From the NCBI GenBank assembly GCA_963817465.1, contig CAWFOP010000018.1, positions 62,001 to 126,000 of the forward strand: DNA of 64,000 bases. The letters run 5' to 3'. Under the pieces are notes generated by a model. The model searched no databases, had not been told where the DNA came from, and saw only the letters and a list, made by a program, of their open reading frames with translations. Shown one piece after another: positions 9,012 through 17,888 of the stretch; the stretch's first letter is position 1, and each line of letters opens with the position of its first letter. Position numbers and translations under genes: made by a program. Source of the DNA: CAMPKL01 sp963817465 (lineage in GTDB: Bacteria; Acidobacteriota; Terriglobia; Bryobacterales; UBA6623).

Positions 9012-9460
9012 TGCAAAACGAACAAGATCGAGAGCGGCGGATGAACGAATTGATCGACGCCTATTTGGACGGCGAACTGACGCAGGCCGACCAGCAACGC
9101 GTGCAGATCTATCTCGAAGACACGCCGGCGGCGATGGAGCGTTTTCGCGAGCTGTCTTCGCTCAAGAAGCTGACGTCGTCGCTGGCCTTCGTGCCGCCGC
9201 CGGAAGAGCGCATCGCGGAACTGGAGAATGCGATTTCGGTGCAGGCCCCGCGCCGGCTGGGGTTGTTTCTTCTGGTGCTGAGCGTGTTGGGCCTGACGTT
9301 ATTCGCGGCGTACCACATCGTTCTGACGCCCGGAATTCCGCCGCTGATTATGGGCCTCTACGGAGGCATCATCCTCGGCGGCGCTCTGCTGTTGGGCTCG
9401 GTGGGCCGCCAGCGTTGGCTCGAGCTGCCCTACGACCGCTATCGAGGAGTCAAGAAATGA
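9011..9460 (+). CDS. Putative membrane anti-sigma factor
   Basis: The 149-residue protein has a cytoplasmic N-terminal helix bundle (MNELIDAYLDGELTQAD...) like the anti-sigma domain of ECF partners, then two transmembrane helices (about 83-104 and 111-131). It has no His-x3-Cys-x2-Cys zinc motif, so it would be a zinc-free type. Overlaps at both ends (TGATG with sigma, ATGA with YbjQ) show strict coupling. Function is inferred from operon position and architecture. A longer overlapping open frame begins upstream, but this ATG follows the sigma stop directly. Confidence 0.75.
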   Translation: MQNEQDRERRMNELIDAYLDGELTQADQQRVQIYLEDTPAAMERFRELSSLKKLTSSLAFVPPPEERIAELENAISVQAPRRLGLFLLVLSVLGLTLFAAYHIVLTPGIPPLIMGLYGGIILGGALLLGSVGRQRWLELPYDRYRGVKK

Positions 9461-9780
9461 TCGTCGTCACCGACAACCGCGTCCACGGCAAACGAGTCGT
9501 GAGGACGCTCGGTTTGGTGCGCGGCAACACCGTGAGGGCGCGCCACGTGGGCCACGACATCATGGCGGTGTTCCGAGGTTTGGTCGGCGGCGAGGTGCAC
9601 GAATACACGAAGCTGCTCTCCGAGAGCCGCGAGCACGCCATCGACCGCATGGTCGAAGACGCCCAGTCGCTCGGCGCGAACGCTGTGATTCAGGTCATGT
9701 TTTCGACGTCCTACGTCGCCGCCAACATGGCTGAAATGCTGGCCTACGGCACCGCGGTGATTCTCGAAGACGACGTCTAG
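9457..9780 (+). CDS. YbjQ/UPF0145-family protein
   Basis: 107 residues beginning at ATG 9457, which overlaps the anti-sigma stop and has GAGGAG upstream. The sequence shows the YbjQ pattern: an N-terminal strand with HGKRVVRTLGLVRGNTV, a central Tyr/Ser-rich helix region, then DAQSLGANAVIQVMF. Family members form a small pentameric beta/alpha fold of unknown role, sometimes called heavy-metal-binding domain. Its place as third gene of a sigma/anti-sigma operon suggests it belongs to the same envelope-stress response. Confidence 0.85.
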   Translation: MIVVTDNRVHGKRVVRTLGLVRGNTVRARHVGHDIMAVFRGLVGGEVHEYTKLLSESREHAIDRMVEDAQSLGANAVIQVMFSTSYVAANMAEMLAYGTAVILEDDV

Positions 9781-9812
9781 GCCGTAGAACCGCGACCCTC
9801 GACCCTCGACGC

Positions 9813-11645
9813 TCATGCGCTCTTTGTCCGTGCGATGTATTCGTCCACGACGGTCGCCAGGACGTCGAGCGGCACGTTGCCGCCGAGCACGACCGCATCG
9901 TCGAACGCCCTGAGGTCGTACTTGGGACCGAGCTCCTGCTGGGCGCGGGCGCGCAGGCGGTTGATCTCGCTGTGGCCGACCTTGTAGCCGCAGGCCTGTC
10001 CCGGCCAACTGCAATAGCGGTCCACCTCGCTCGCCACTTCCTGCGGGTTCGATCCGTTCACGTCCACGAAGTAGGCGACGGCCTGCTCGCGCGTCCAGCG
10101 CTTGGTGTGAAGCCCGGTGTCGACGACGAGCCGACACGCGCGGAAGGCGATCGACTGCAGGTACCCGAGGCGGCCGACCGGAAAGTCGTCGAAGACGCCG
10201 AGCTCGTCGGCGAGCTGCTCGGCGTAGAGCCCCCAGCCTTCGGAGTAGGCGTTGAACGCCAGCAGCGTTCGGATCGTCGGCAGCTTGTTGGCGTATTCGC
10301 CCTGCCAAACATGCCCCGGGATGGCCTCGTGATGCGCCAGGTCGGGCAGGCTGTACTTGCTGTGCAGCTTGGGCGTCCGCAGATTGATCCAGAACTTCCC
10401 CGGAATCGAACCGTCGATGGACCCGGCGCCGCCGTACGCGCCCGGCGCGCCGAGCTCTTCCTCCGGCGGGATTCGCCTCACTTCGAGCCGTCCCCGCACG
10501 AGCGTATGGAACGCGCGCGGCAGCTCGGCGCGGATGATGCGCAGGCGCTCCTCGATGAACGCCACGATCTCCTGCCGTCCTTTGTCGCCCGGGGCGAACT
10601 GGTAGCGCGGGTCCTCCGCCAGCGCCTGCATGCGATCGCCGATCGAGCCCTGCGTGTAACCCAGGCTCTTCAGGATCGGATCCATGCGGCCGTGCAGGCT
10701 CTTCAATTCATCGAGGCCCTGCTGGTGAACCTCGTCGGGCGATAGCGTCGTGGTGGTCGAGGCCTTCAGCGCCCAACGGTAATACTCGTCGCCGTGCGGC
10801 CGGGCCCACATGCCGGCGTCGTCGGTCGCGGCGCCGCGCTCCAGTTGCAGCTCGGCGATCTGCCGCTCCAGGGCCGGCGCCACCTGCTGCGCGGCGATGG
10901 TCCTGGCTCGCTCCGCCCAGTCGCCGGCGATGCCCTTGGCCTTCGTGCGCCGCTCGATCGACTCGACGAGCCCGCCGCCTTCGCGCGCATTCGCCGCCGA
11001 GAGCTGAATCTGCTTCAACGCCTTGTCGATCAGGAACGCGGGAGGCGTCAGGCCCGCCTCGCGCGCCGCCTGGATGCGGCCGAGCTCGCCGTCGAGCTGC
11101 ACGGGGTACGACTCGAGCCGCGCCAGGTAGGCCTCGGCGTCAGCGCTCGTCTCGATCGGATGCTCGGCGTCGAGGAACCGCGGCACATCGAGATACGCGC
11201 CGACATTCTGGATGACGACATAAGGCGTGTTGCGCCAGCCGCCGACGGCGACATCGCCGTACGGCAGAGCGAACCCTTCGAGCGCCGTCGCATAGGCGCT
11301 GCGGACCACCTCGACGCTGGTGCGCGTAGCGTCGGGAAGACCGGAGACGTCGACGGCCTTGACGCGGTTGAGGTCTTCCCGGAGCTGCGCGGCGAACTTC
11401 TGTTGGCCCTCCGCCGAGCGGTCGGCCAGTTGAGACCGCAGGGCGGCGTGATCGCCCTTGTCGAGCCCGAGCGAAGTGGCCGTCTCGGGGACAAACTGCA
11501 ACAGATGCTCGGCGGCGGCATCGAGCAGCGCGTCGGCGTCGGCCGGCGCATCACGGTTCGTTCCGCAGGCGGACATCAGCGTTGACAGCGCAGGCGCCGA
11601 GAGCGCGGCAAGCGCCTCGCGGCGATTCAGGCGAACGGTACGCAA
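9813..11645 (-). CDS. DUF885-family putative metallohydrolase, exported
   Basis: About 610 residues. I place the start at TTG 11645, with GGAG six bases upstream, because the protein then begins RTVRLNRREALAALS, a Tat-like or lipoprotein-type leader ending LMSACG. The DUF885 signature is visible in LAHHEAIPGHVWQGEY and the following AYSEGWGLYAEQL, which contain the family's likely metal ligands (HE...H and E). Sequence upstream of 11645 in the same frame does not look protein-like. Probably an extracytoplasmic peptidase or hydrolase; substrate unknown. Confidence 0.85.
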   Translation of the reverse strand: MRTVRLNRREALAALSAPALSTLMSACGTNRDAPADADALLDAAAEHLLQFVPETATSLGLDKGDHAALRSQLADRSAEGQQKFAAQLREDLNRVKAVDVSGLPDATRTSVEVVRSAYATALEGFALPYGDVAVGGWRNTPYVVIQNVGAYLDVPRFLDAEHPIETSADAEAYLARLESYPVQLDGELGRIQAAREAGLTPPAFLIDKALKQIQLSAANAREGGGLVESIERRTKAKGIAGDWAERARTIAAQQVAPALERQIAELQLERGAATDDAGMWARPHGDEYYRWALKASTTTTLSPDEVHQQGLDELKSLHGRMDPILKSLGYTQGSIGDRMQALAEDPRYQFAPGDKGRQEIVAFIEERLRIIRAELPRAFHTLVRGRLEVRRIPPEEELGAPGAYGGAGSIDGSIPGKFWINLRTPKLHSKYSLPDLAHHEAIPGHVWQGEYANKLPTIRTLLAFNAYSEGWGLYAEQLADELGVFDDFPVGRLGYLQSIAFRACRLVVDTGLHTKRWTREQAVAYFVDVNGSNPQEVASEVDRYCSWPGQACGYKVGHSEINRLRARAQQELGPKYDLRAFDDAVVLGGNVPLDVLATVVDEYIARTKSA

Positions 11646-12079
11646 ATAAGTGCTCCAGACCAGGAGAGTATCGCAAACCGATGCAGCCTCCACACCTCCG
11701 CCAACGGACGTGCCGCCTCTGCTCTTCGCGCCGTTTTGATGGATACAACCTTGGGCTTCTTCGCCTTGGCTTTCTCGCGTTGCCGGTAGTTCGCCTCCGC
11801 TCGACGATGTTGCGGGTAGGCTCAGCATGGTTTTTCCAGTGCCTGGCGCGCCCATCAGGAGGGGGGCAGATTCAAAAGGAAGCTTTTGACGCACGGCAAG
11901 CGACAAGAGCGACGGCGCGAGCAGCCAGTCCTTGACGCCGTCCACGAGTGCGATGCACGACCACGCCGAAGCGAAACGTCGTCGGGCAGCCCGCATCGCC
12001 GGGCGACACCCGTAGGGGTGTCCAACTTGCTGATCTGCGTCACCAAACCCCAATAGCGCTTGAAAGCGCGCTCCCGTTA
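11646..12079. other. Non-coding or decayed stretch between DUF885 gene and XRE-ImmA gene
   Basis: About 430 bases with no convincing gene. The minus strand shows short, mutually frameshifted pieces, including one that reads GAPGTGKTML (Walker A-like) and another lysine-rich piece (EKAKAKKPKVVS) in a different frame after a stop. These could be a decayed gene, perhaps a mobile-element remnant next to the toxin-antitoxin-like pair, or chance. No identity is claimed. Confidence 0.3.
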
Positions 12080-12115
12080 GTTTACACTACATATGGAAAG
12101 TGGTCAATTGTAAAC
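12080..12115 (+). promoter_or_regulatory. Inverted repeat upstream of XRE-ImmA gene, possible autoregulatory operator
   Basis: GTTTACA (12080-12086) and TGTAAAC (12109-12115) are perfect inverted halves separated by 22 bases, ending 13 bases before the ATG at 12129. AAGGA overlaps the right edge and serves as ribosome site. Autorepression by the HTH protein is typical of such pairs and is inferred here. Confidence 0.45.
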
Positions 12116-12128
12116 CAAGGATGCTCCC

Positions 12129-13229
12129 ATGATAGCCGACCGTATAAGACTGGCTAGGAAGAAGGCGGGCCTGTCGCTCCGGGCTCTTTCTGCCGCCATG
12201 GATCGGAAAGTTACGGCGCAGGCGATTGGAAAGTACGAACGCAACGAGGATATCCCAAGCTCGGGCGTACTGATCGCACTGGCTCGTGCGCTAGGAGTGT
12301 CGCTCGCGTATCTGATGGATACGCAAGGGATCAATCTTTCTGGCGTCGAGTTTCGAAAGAAGGCGAGCACGAGCGGCAGAGACCGCGCTCAAGTCGAGAC
12401 GGAAGTTCTCGAATGGATCGAGCGCTACCTCCAGATCGAGTTGGCTCTCGAACTCGACAGCGCCCATTGGCAAAGTCCGGTGGCAAAGCCCCGGCGCCTT
12501 CGGAGGATCGGCGAAGCCGAGCAACTCGCCCTCGATGTCCGGCGCGCGTGGGAGCTTGGAAACGATCCGATTCCCAACATGACCGAGTTGCTCGAAGAGA
12601 AGGGCTTAAAGGTCCTGACCGCTGCTCTACCGAACCGCGTCTCGGGCTTCACCTGCTTGGTTAAGCGCCCCAGAGACCAGCCCGATCTGCCGGTAATCGT
12701 GGTCAACAACCAGTTCTCCCTAGAGCGCAGGCGCTTGACGCTTGCTCACGAACTGGCGCACCGGGTGTTCGATACCAATAGCCTCCCCGATAAAGAGGAG
12801 GAGAAGGCCGCGACGGCTTTTGCCGGCGCGTTCCTGATGCCGCGGGAGCACCTACTGCGAGAGGTGGGAAAGCACCGCAACGCACTGGGTTACACGGAAA
12901 TCATTGATCTCAAGCGACTCTACCGCGTGAGCGGCGCAGCGCTCTTGGTACGGCTACGTGAGCTGCATGTCATCAGTAATTCCACCCTGGTGTATGCTTT
13001 CCAGACTATCGCGCGCGGCTGGCGTACGCAGGAACCGGAAGAACTCGAGCCGGTCGAACTGCGCGGACAGCGTGAGCGCGCAAGGCGTTTTGAGCGGCTC
13101 TGCTACCGTGCCCTTGCGGAAGGGCTCATCTCAATTACTAAGGCTGCTGAACTCTTGCGGCTTCCTGTGCCTGAGGTCGAAGCTGGTTTGAAGGGTCCGC
13201 AGAAGCCCGATGAGGATCATCGTCAGTGA
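12129..13229 (+). CDS. XRE helix-turn-helix plus ImmA/IrrE metallopeptidase fusion
   Basis: 366 residues. An XRE-type DNA-binding domain (residues 3-63, LSLRALSAAM...AIGKYERN) is followed by a zinc peptidase domain with HELAH at 207-211 and a downstream EEKAATAFAGAFLMP segment carrying the likely third ligand. This is the ImmA/IrrE (COG2856) architecture, which cleaves repressors or acts as an antitoxin. The C-terminal region overlaps the PIN-like gene by 20 bases. G+C is visibly lower than in the surroundings and an intergenic wreck lies upstream, consistent with an acquired two-gene unit. Confidence 0.9.
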   Translation: MIADRIRLARKKAGLSLRALSAAMDRKVTAQAIGKYERNEDIPSSGVLIALARALGVSLAYLMDTQGINLSGVEFRKKASTSGRDRAQVETEVLEWIERYLQIELALELDSAHWQSPVAKPRRLRRIGEAEQLALDVRRAWELGNDPIPNMTELLEEKGLKVLTAALPNRVSGFTCLVKRPRDQPDLPVIVVNNQFSLERRRLTLAHELAHRVFDTNSLPDKEEEKAATAFAGAFLMPREHLLREVGKHRNALGYTEIIDLKRLYRVSGAALLVRLRELHVISNSTLVYAFQTIARGWRTQEPEELEPVELRGQRERARRFERLCYRALAEGLISITKAAELLRLPVPEVEAGLKGPQKPDEDHRQ

Positions 13230-13716
13230 CAGCAGTTGCTTGATTGATCTCCGGAAGGCATCGCTGCTCGATGTCTTCCTGCAGCTGCCTTACGAGATCC
13301 TCATTCCGAACACTCTTTTCGAGGAAGAGCTTCTCAAGTTCACAGTCGTCCAGAAACGAGACTTGCTTCGAGGCGGCCTCAAGGTCATCGACCTGCCCGG
13401 TGAACGAGTTGAGCGGGCGCGGGACGTCACGCGCGAAACACCAACGCTCTCGGTCCATGACGGATTCGCGTTTGCGCTTGCCGAATCCCACAGCGGCTGC
13501 ATCCTGCTGACTGGAGATGCCGCGCTGCGAGCGCTGGCGGAGCAAAGCGCGATCGAGGCCCACGGATTGCTTTGGGTGATAGATCAGCTTCACGGCCACG
13601 GGCTTGCCTCGGCGAAAAGGCTGCACGTCGTGCTGAAGGCTCTCATGGAAGACGGCGCTGTACGGTTGCCACGCAAAGAGGTGGCGATCTATATCAGGCG
13701 CTACAGCGAGCTTTGA
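13210..13716 (+). CDS. PIN-domain-like protein, probable toxin partner
   Basis: 168 residues with the spacing of acidic residues expected of a PIN ribonuclease: VSDSSCLIDL at the N-terminus, SVHDGFAFALAE in the middle and LLTGDAALR later. PIN toxins cut RNA using these Asp residues and magnesium. It starts inside the last codons of the XRE-ImmA gene, so expression is coupled. Pairing of a PIN-like protein with an HTH-ImmA protein fits a toxin-antitoxin-like module; direct evidence of toxicity is absent. Confidence 0.8.
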   Translation: MRIIVSDSSCLIDLRKASLLDVFLQLPYEILIPNTLFEEELLKFTVVQKRDLLRGGLKVIDLPGERVERARDVTRETPTLSVHDGFAFALAESHSGCILLTGDAALRALAEQSAIEAHGLLWVIDQLHGHGLASAKRLHVVLKALMEDGAVRLPRKEVAIYIRRYSEL

Positions 13717-13747
13717 GCAAGCGCGTCGATAGTTTCACCCTCATTGC

Positions 13748-13765
13748 CTTTCCCTCCAGGGAAAG
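13748..13765 (+). terminator. Hairpin after the XRE-ImmA/PIN pair
   Basis: CTTTCCCT (13748-13755) and AGGGAAAG (13758-13765) form a perfect 8-bp inverted repeat with a minimal 2-nt loop, 31 bases after the PIN stop. No U-run follows. Terminator function is suggested by position. Confidence 0.35.
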
Positions 13766-13896
13766 CTCGCGTGTCCGCAGTCCCCTGCCCTGGGCGTCAG
13801 GCGACCCCAGCGCCTGGCTCGGGAGCGCTACGCGCAGACGATTCTAACGCCCGGCAGCACGGCCGTAGTCCGCGAACACAAACGGCCGGCCGCGTC

Positions 13897-13912
13897 ACTC
13901 CGCTCACGGAGT
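13897..13912 (-). terminator. Hairpin immediately downstream of the SulP gene
   Basis: ACTCCG (13897-13902) and CGGAGT (13907-13912) form a 6-bp stem with a CTCA loop, five bases beyond the SulP stop on the minus strand. It may terminate that transcript; there is no U-tract. Confidence 0.3.
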
Positions 13913-13917
13913 CCGCG

Positions 13918-15566
13918 TCACGGCTCCACGATTCGGCGAGCGCGCTCGAGGGCTTCGTCGAAATCGCCGACGAAGTTGGGCGCTCCGATTTTATCCAGCA
14001 GGCCGCTCCGCAAGATCAGTTCCTTGGGCTGGGGCGCGACCGCGGAGAGAATGATCGTCGTCCCTTCCCGCAGCGATCGCTGCACCACGTCTTCCAAGGC
14101 GTGCAGGGCGGTGGAGTCCATGACCGGCACGTGACGCATTCGCAGGATGAGAACCTTCGGTCGGCGGGCCTGCTGCACCAGAGTGTCTTTGAAGCGGTCG
14201 GCGGCGCCGAAGAAGAACGGGCCGTTGATCTCGAAGACTTCAACGCCTCGGCGGAATCCGTCCCCGCCCGATTCCCCCTTCCTCTCCATCCCCGTTTTCA
14301 AGGGAGTCGGTAATGTAGGCGGCCTCGGTCACCTTCGACATGCGCATGATGAACAACAGCGAGGCCAACACGACGCCGACTTGGATCGCGGTGCTCAGGT
14401 CGGCGAGAACCGTAAGCGAGAACGTGACGCACAACACGGCGATATCGCTGCGCGTGCTGCGGAAGATCTTCAGAAACAGGTGCCACTCGCTCATGTTGTA
14501 CGCCACGAGCACCAGGATTCCCGCCAGGCAAGCCATCGGAATTAAGCGCCGCCCACTTGCCGACGAACAGCAAGATCACCAGCAGCGTCAGAGAGTGGAC
14601 GATGCCCGCGATCGGCGACAGACCGCCGCTCTTGACGTTCGTCGCGGTCCGCGCGATCGCTCCCGTCGCCGGAATGCCGCCGAACAGCGGCGACGCGATG
14701 TTCGCGACGCCTTGCGCCACCAGCTCCATGTCAGAGCGGTGACGCCCGCCGATCATGCCGTCGGCGACGACCGCCGACAACAACGACTCGATGCCCGCCA
14801 ACAACGCGATCGACACGGCCGGCGAGAACAGCTCCCGCATTTCGCTCCAGCCGACGTGCGGAAGGCGAAACGCCGGCAACGCGGTCGGAACCTCCCCGAG
14901 GCGCGTCTGAATCGTCTCCACCGGGATTCCCGCCATGTGGACGGCCAGCGATGTCAGTACGATGGCGACAAGCGAGCCGGGCACGACCGAAGAGACGCGG
15001 CGCCAATAGATCCCAATGAGCACGGTGACCGCCGCGATCGCCGCGGCTCGTGGGTTGACGTCCCCCAGATGCGCGGCATAGGCGCCCCAACGCTCGATGA
15101 AGCCGCCGGGCCATTCCAGCGCGGGGAGCCCCAGCGCGTCAGGAACCTGCGTCGAGAAAATCAACAGTGCGATTCCGGAGGTGAAGCCGACCGTCACCGG
15201 GTAAGGGATGAAGCGGATGGCGCCGCCGAGTCCCGTCGCTCCCATGGCGATCAGCAGGACACCGGCCATGATCGTGGCGACCGCCAAACCGTCGTAGCCG
15301 TGCTGGCGCACGATCTCGAACACCAGCACGACGAAGGCGCCGGTAGGGCCGCCGATCTGAACCCGGCTGCCGCCCAACGCGGAGATCAAGAAGCCCGCCA
15401 CGATCGCCGTGTAGAGCCCCTGTTCCGGCCGCACGCCGGAAGCGATCGCCAGCGCAATGGAAAGCGGCAGCGCGACGATTCCAACGATGACGCCGGCGGT
15501 GAAGTCACGACGGAAGGCCGCGGCCGTATAGCCCTCGCGCAGGACTGTCAGGAGTTTGGGCTGCAT
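13918..15566 (-). CDS. SulP-family anion transporter with STAS domain, frame broken twice
   Basis: Read across two frameshifts, this is a complete SulP permease. Residues from ATG 15566 give an N-terminal membrane domain (FTAGVIVGIVALPLSIALA, GGPTGAFVVLVFEIV). The last helices lie in a second frame (ACLAGILVLVAYNMSEW) and the STAS domain in a third (GVEVFEINGPFFFGAADRF, MDSTALHALE). The first shift is an extra A near 14540; the second is in the Gly/Glu-rich linker at about 14275-14300. Substrate is sulfate, bicarbonate or another anion. All conserved segments remain, which favours sequence error over decay. Confidence 0.85.
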
Positions 15567-15802
15567 GGCAGTGCGGCGGCGCTCGAGGAGCGGCGCTCTA
15601 GCTCAGGCGGCGGCGTCGCGAAGCGCCTGGCAGGGACGGCCGGCGCGAGACGGGCTCGCGCGGCGCGCCCTTCCCCGCTGGAAAACTCGTCTCGCAAAGC
15701 GCTCACTTATCGACAAATCTAGCAGAATCGCCGCGACGCTATACTGCACGTTGCGGCTTGGCCGATGCCGCAACGGCGACAGACGGCCAGGAGGGACCGG
15801 AC

Positions 15803-16346
15803 GTGAGAAAGGCACTGAGAATCTACGTTGTAGTCGGGGCGCTGCTCGCCGCGACGAATCTGGCTTGGGCGCAGCCCAGTCCCCCGGCGGAAGCGACCGC
15901 GACCATCGGCGGCAAGACGATCAGCATCAAGTATTCGTCGCCGCGCGTGCGAGGCCGCGAAGGCGAACTCTTCGGCAAAGACGGCAGAATCGGCAAAGAC
16001 CCCAACTATCCGGTCTGGAGGGCGGGCGCGAATTCCGCGACGACTCTGCACACCGACGCCGCCCTGAATTTCGGCGGCGTGGCGGTTCCCGCCGGCGACT
16101 ACACGCTGTATGTCGAACCTGGCGGACCCCGACAATTGGCAGCTCATCATCAACAAGCAGACCGGCCAATGGGGCCTGACCTACGACAAGGCGCAGGATC
16201 TCGGCCGCGTGAAGATGACGATGAGCAAGCCGGCGGCGATGGTCGAGGAGCTGAAATACACGCTGAGCGACGAGGGCGGAAACAAAGGCAAGCTCACCCT
16301 GGAGTGGGAGAATCACCGCGGCTCGGCGGACTTCACGGTGAAGTGA
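15803..16346 (+). CDS. DUF2911 secreted protein, one frameshift
   Basis: GTG at 15803, preceded by AGGAGGG, starts a signal peptide (RKALRIYVVVGALLAATN...AWAQ). The mature part contains GGKTISIKYSSPRVRGR and VPAGDYTLYV, hallmarks of DUF2911. The second half (DNWQLIINKQTGQWGL to ADFTVK) lies one frame over, so there is an extra base near 16114. The reconstructed length of about 180 residues fits the family. DUF2911 proteins are exported beta-rich proteins of unknown function, common in Acidobacteriota and Bacteroidota. Confidence 0.82.
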
Positions 16347-16435
16347 AGCTCGGACGCAGACGCAACCTCACCGTTGCGACTCTGTTGCGGCGCTTGCGGA
16401 ACGAGGCTGGTCGGCAGGGCTAAGCGGAGGCGGTC

Positions 16436-17815
16436 ATGGCGGCGAAGACTACGGCAGGACGGGCGGGCGCGCTGTTTGTCGCCCTTTCGATCGTCGCCCT
16501 TTCAATCGTCGCCCTTTCAATCGTCGCGCCAAGTCCCGCCGCTACCGGGCCCTCAGCCGCTCGTGAGCGCGCGGCCGTCCGCGCGGCCCTCGGATACCTT
16601 TACGACCAACAACTTCAAGAACCGCTCGACGTCTTCATCGACAACCGGCGAGTCATGGATTACCCCGGGGACTGGCCGCAGTTCTTCTGGTTGCCCGGAA
16701 ATCCGCTGCCCCCGGTGCGCGATGTCAGCCCCTTCACGGCCGCCTTTATTCGTCACGCGCTCATGCAGGTCGTCGAGGACAACCGCGGAGCCCTGCGTTT
16801 GAGCACCCCGGACTTTCGGAATGCGCGCCTGATGCGGACGCGCGCCGTCTCGTTCATGAGGCGGTTCGAATCCCCGGCGAGCGAGCCCGACGCCGGAACC
16901 TTCGCCTTCTGGCCCTACGACGCCTACCCCTATAGGCCGGGCCCGCTCGTGTCGCAGATCCTCGTCGCCTGGCTGGGCGGGCCGCTCCTTGGCGGTAAAA
17001 GAGTTCCGCTGAATCTCCCGATCTTCCCGAACCCCTTAGCCATCCCCAGCGACGCCGACGTGACGGCCACAACCTACGCGGCGCTGCTCGACGACGCGGC
17101 GGTCGACGGCGGGCCGGGAACAGGCGTAGCCTACGAGCGCTTCTTCGCCGACTGGCGTGATGTGGGCATTGTGCCGCGACGGCTGAATCAGCAATGGCTG
17201 CCGGCGGCGAGCGGCGCCTTCCTGACTTGGCTCTCCTACAGCGAACCGGGCGCGGCGGTCTATCCCAACGACGTCGACCTGGTCGTCAACGCCAACGTGC
17301 TCTACGCGCTCGGCCGGGGCGGTCGTCTCAACACCCCGGGAGTCGCCGAGTCCGTCGATCTGATCAACCGGGCTGTCGCCCTCGGCTTGCATCGGGACCA
17401 GTTCAACCGGATCGCGGAATATTACCCTGACAATCTGGTGTTTCAGTACGCCGTCTCCCGCGCATTTCACGAGGGCGGCGTGACCGGCCTGGCGCCCGCC
17501 GTCGCGATCCTCGCCGACGAGCTCGAGGCGTCGGCCATCGAACGTCCGGACGGAACCGCTTACTGGGACCGCGGCGCTCCCCAGCTCAACACCGCTTTCG
17601 CCGTCCTGACGCTGCTCAATGCGGGCCGCAACTCGCCGCTCGTCGCTCGCGCCGCGGCCTATCTCGCATCCGAGCAGGGGCCAGCCGGCGAGTATGACTC
17701 CGCGGTCTTTTTCATCGCGCCCGCCGACAACGGCCAAGTCTTCGAGTTCTACTCGCCCTCATTCACGACGGCCATGGCCCTCGAAGCGTTGGCGCGTCAC
17801 TTGCTGGCCCGCTAG
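16436..17815 (+). CDS. Secreted protein of unknown function, toroid-like helical repeats
   Basis: 459 residues, with a signal peptide whose hydrophobic core is built from three copies of VALSI. The mature part is rich in paired helices with aromatic and Pro/Asp loops (NDVDLVVNANVLYALG, TAYWDRGAPQLNTAFAVL), reminiscent of alpha/alpha-toroid enzymes such as prenyltransferase-like or squalene-hopene-cyclase-like domains. No DxDD or zinc motif is visible, so an enzyme function is not claimed. It follows the DUF2911 gene by 90 bases in the same direction and may be cotranscribed. Confidence 0.75.
   Translation: MAAKTTAGRAGALFVALSIVALSIVALSIVAPSPAATGPSAARERAAVRAALGYLYDQQLQEPLDVFIDNRRVMDYPGDWPQFFWLPGNPLPPVRDVSPFTAAFIRHALMQVVEDNRGALRLSTPDFRNARLMRTRAVSFMRRFESPASEPDAGTFAFWPYDAYPYRPGPLVSQILVAWLGGPLLGGKRVPLNLPIFPNPLAIPSDADVTATTYAALLDDAAVDGGPGTGVAYERFFADWRDVGIVPRRLNQQWLPAASGAFLTWLSYSEPGAAVYPNDVDLVVNANVLYALGRGGRLNTPGVAESVDLINRAVALGLHRDQFNRIAEYYPDNLVFQYAVSRAFHEGGVTGLAPAVAILADELEASAIERPDGTAYWDRGAPQLNTAFAVLTLLNAGRNSPLVARAAAYLASEQGPAGEYDSAVFFIAPADNGQVFEFYSPSFTTAMALEALARHLLAR
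16478..16522 (+). repeat. Three tandem 15-bp repeats inside a signal-peptide coding region
   Basis: The unit GTCGCCCTTTCRATC occurs three times head to tail (16478-16492, 16493-16507, 16508-16522), differing by one base in the first copy, then breaks down. Each unit adds VALSI in frame, so copy-number change alters signal-peptide length without shifting the frame. Confidence 0.85.
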
Positions 17816-17825
17816 GCGATCCGAG

Positions 17826-17846
17826 CCGCGAAGCTTTAGCTCGCGG
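17826..17846 (+). terminator. Hairpin after the toroid-like gene
   Basis: CCGCGA (17826-17831) pairs with TCGCGG (17841-17846) and is followed by GCTTTGC. It stands 11 bases after the stop at 17815. A short stem and weak tail make terminator function uncertain. Confidence 0.3.
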
Positions 17847-17888
17847 GCTTTGCTGACCGCACCCTGAAGTTGTGCGGTTCGGATGAAA

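Noticed and set aside
11700..12053. Walker A-like GAPGTGKTML on the minus strand, as a possible ATPase or N-terminal extension of the DUF885 protein
   Set aside because: No downstream Walker B or ATPase-like sequence follows, frames are interrupted, and the DUF885 protein has a better start with its own leader at 11645.
16855..16880. GGTTCGAATCC sequence resembling a tRNA T-loop
   Set aside because: The flanking bases do not form a 5-bp T-stem or an acceptor stem, and the sequence lies in frame within a protein gene.
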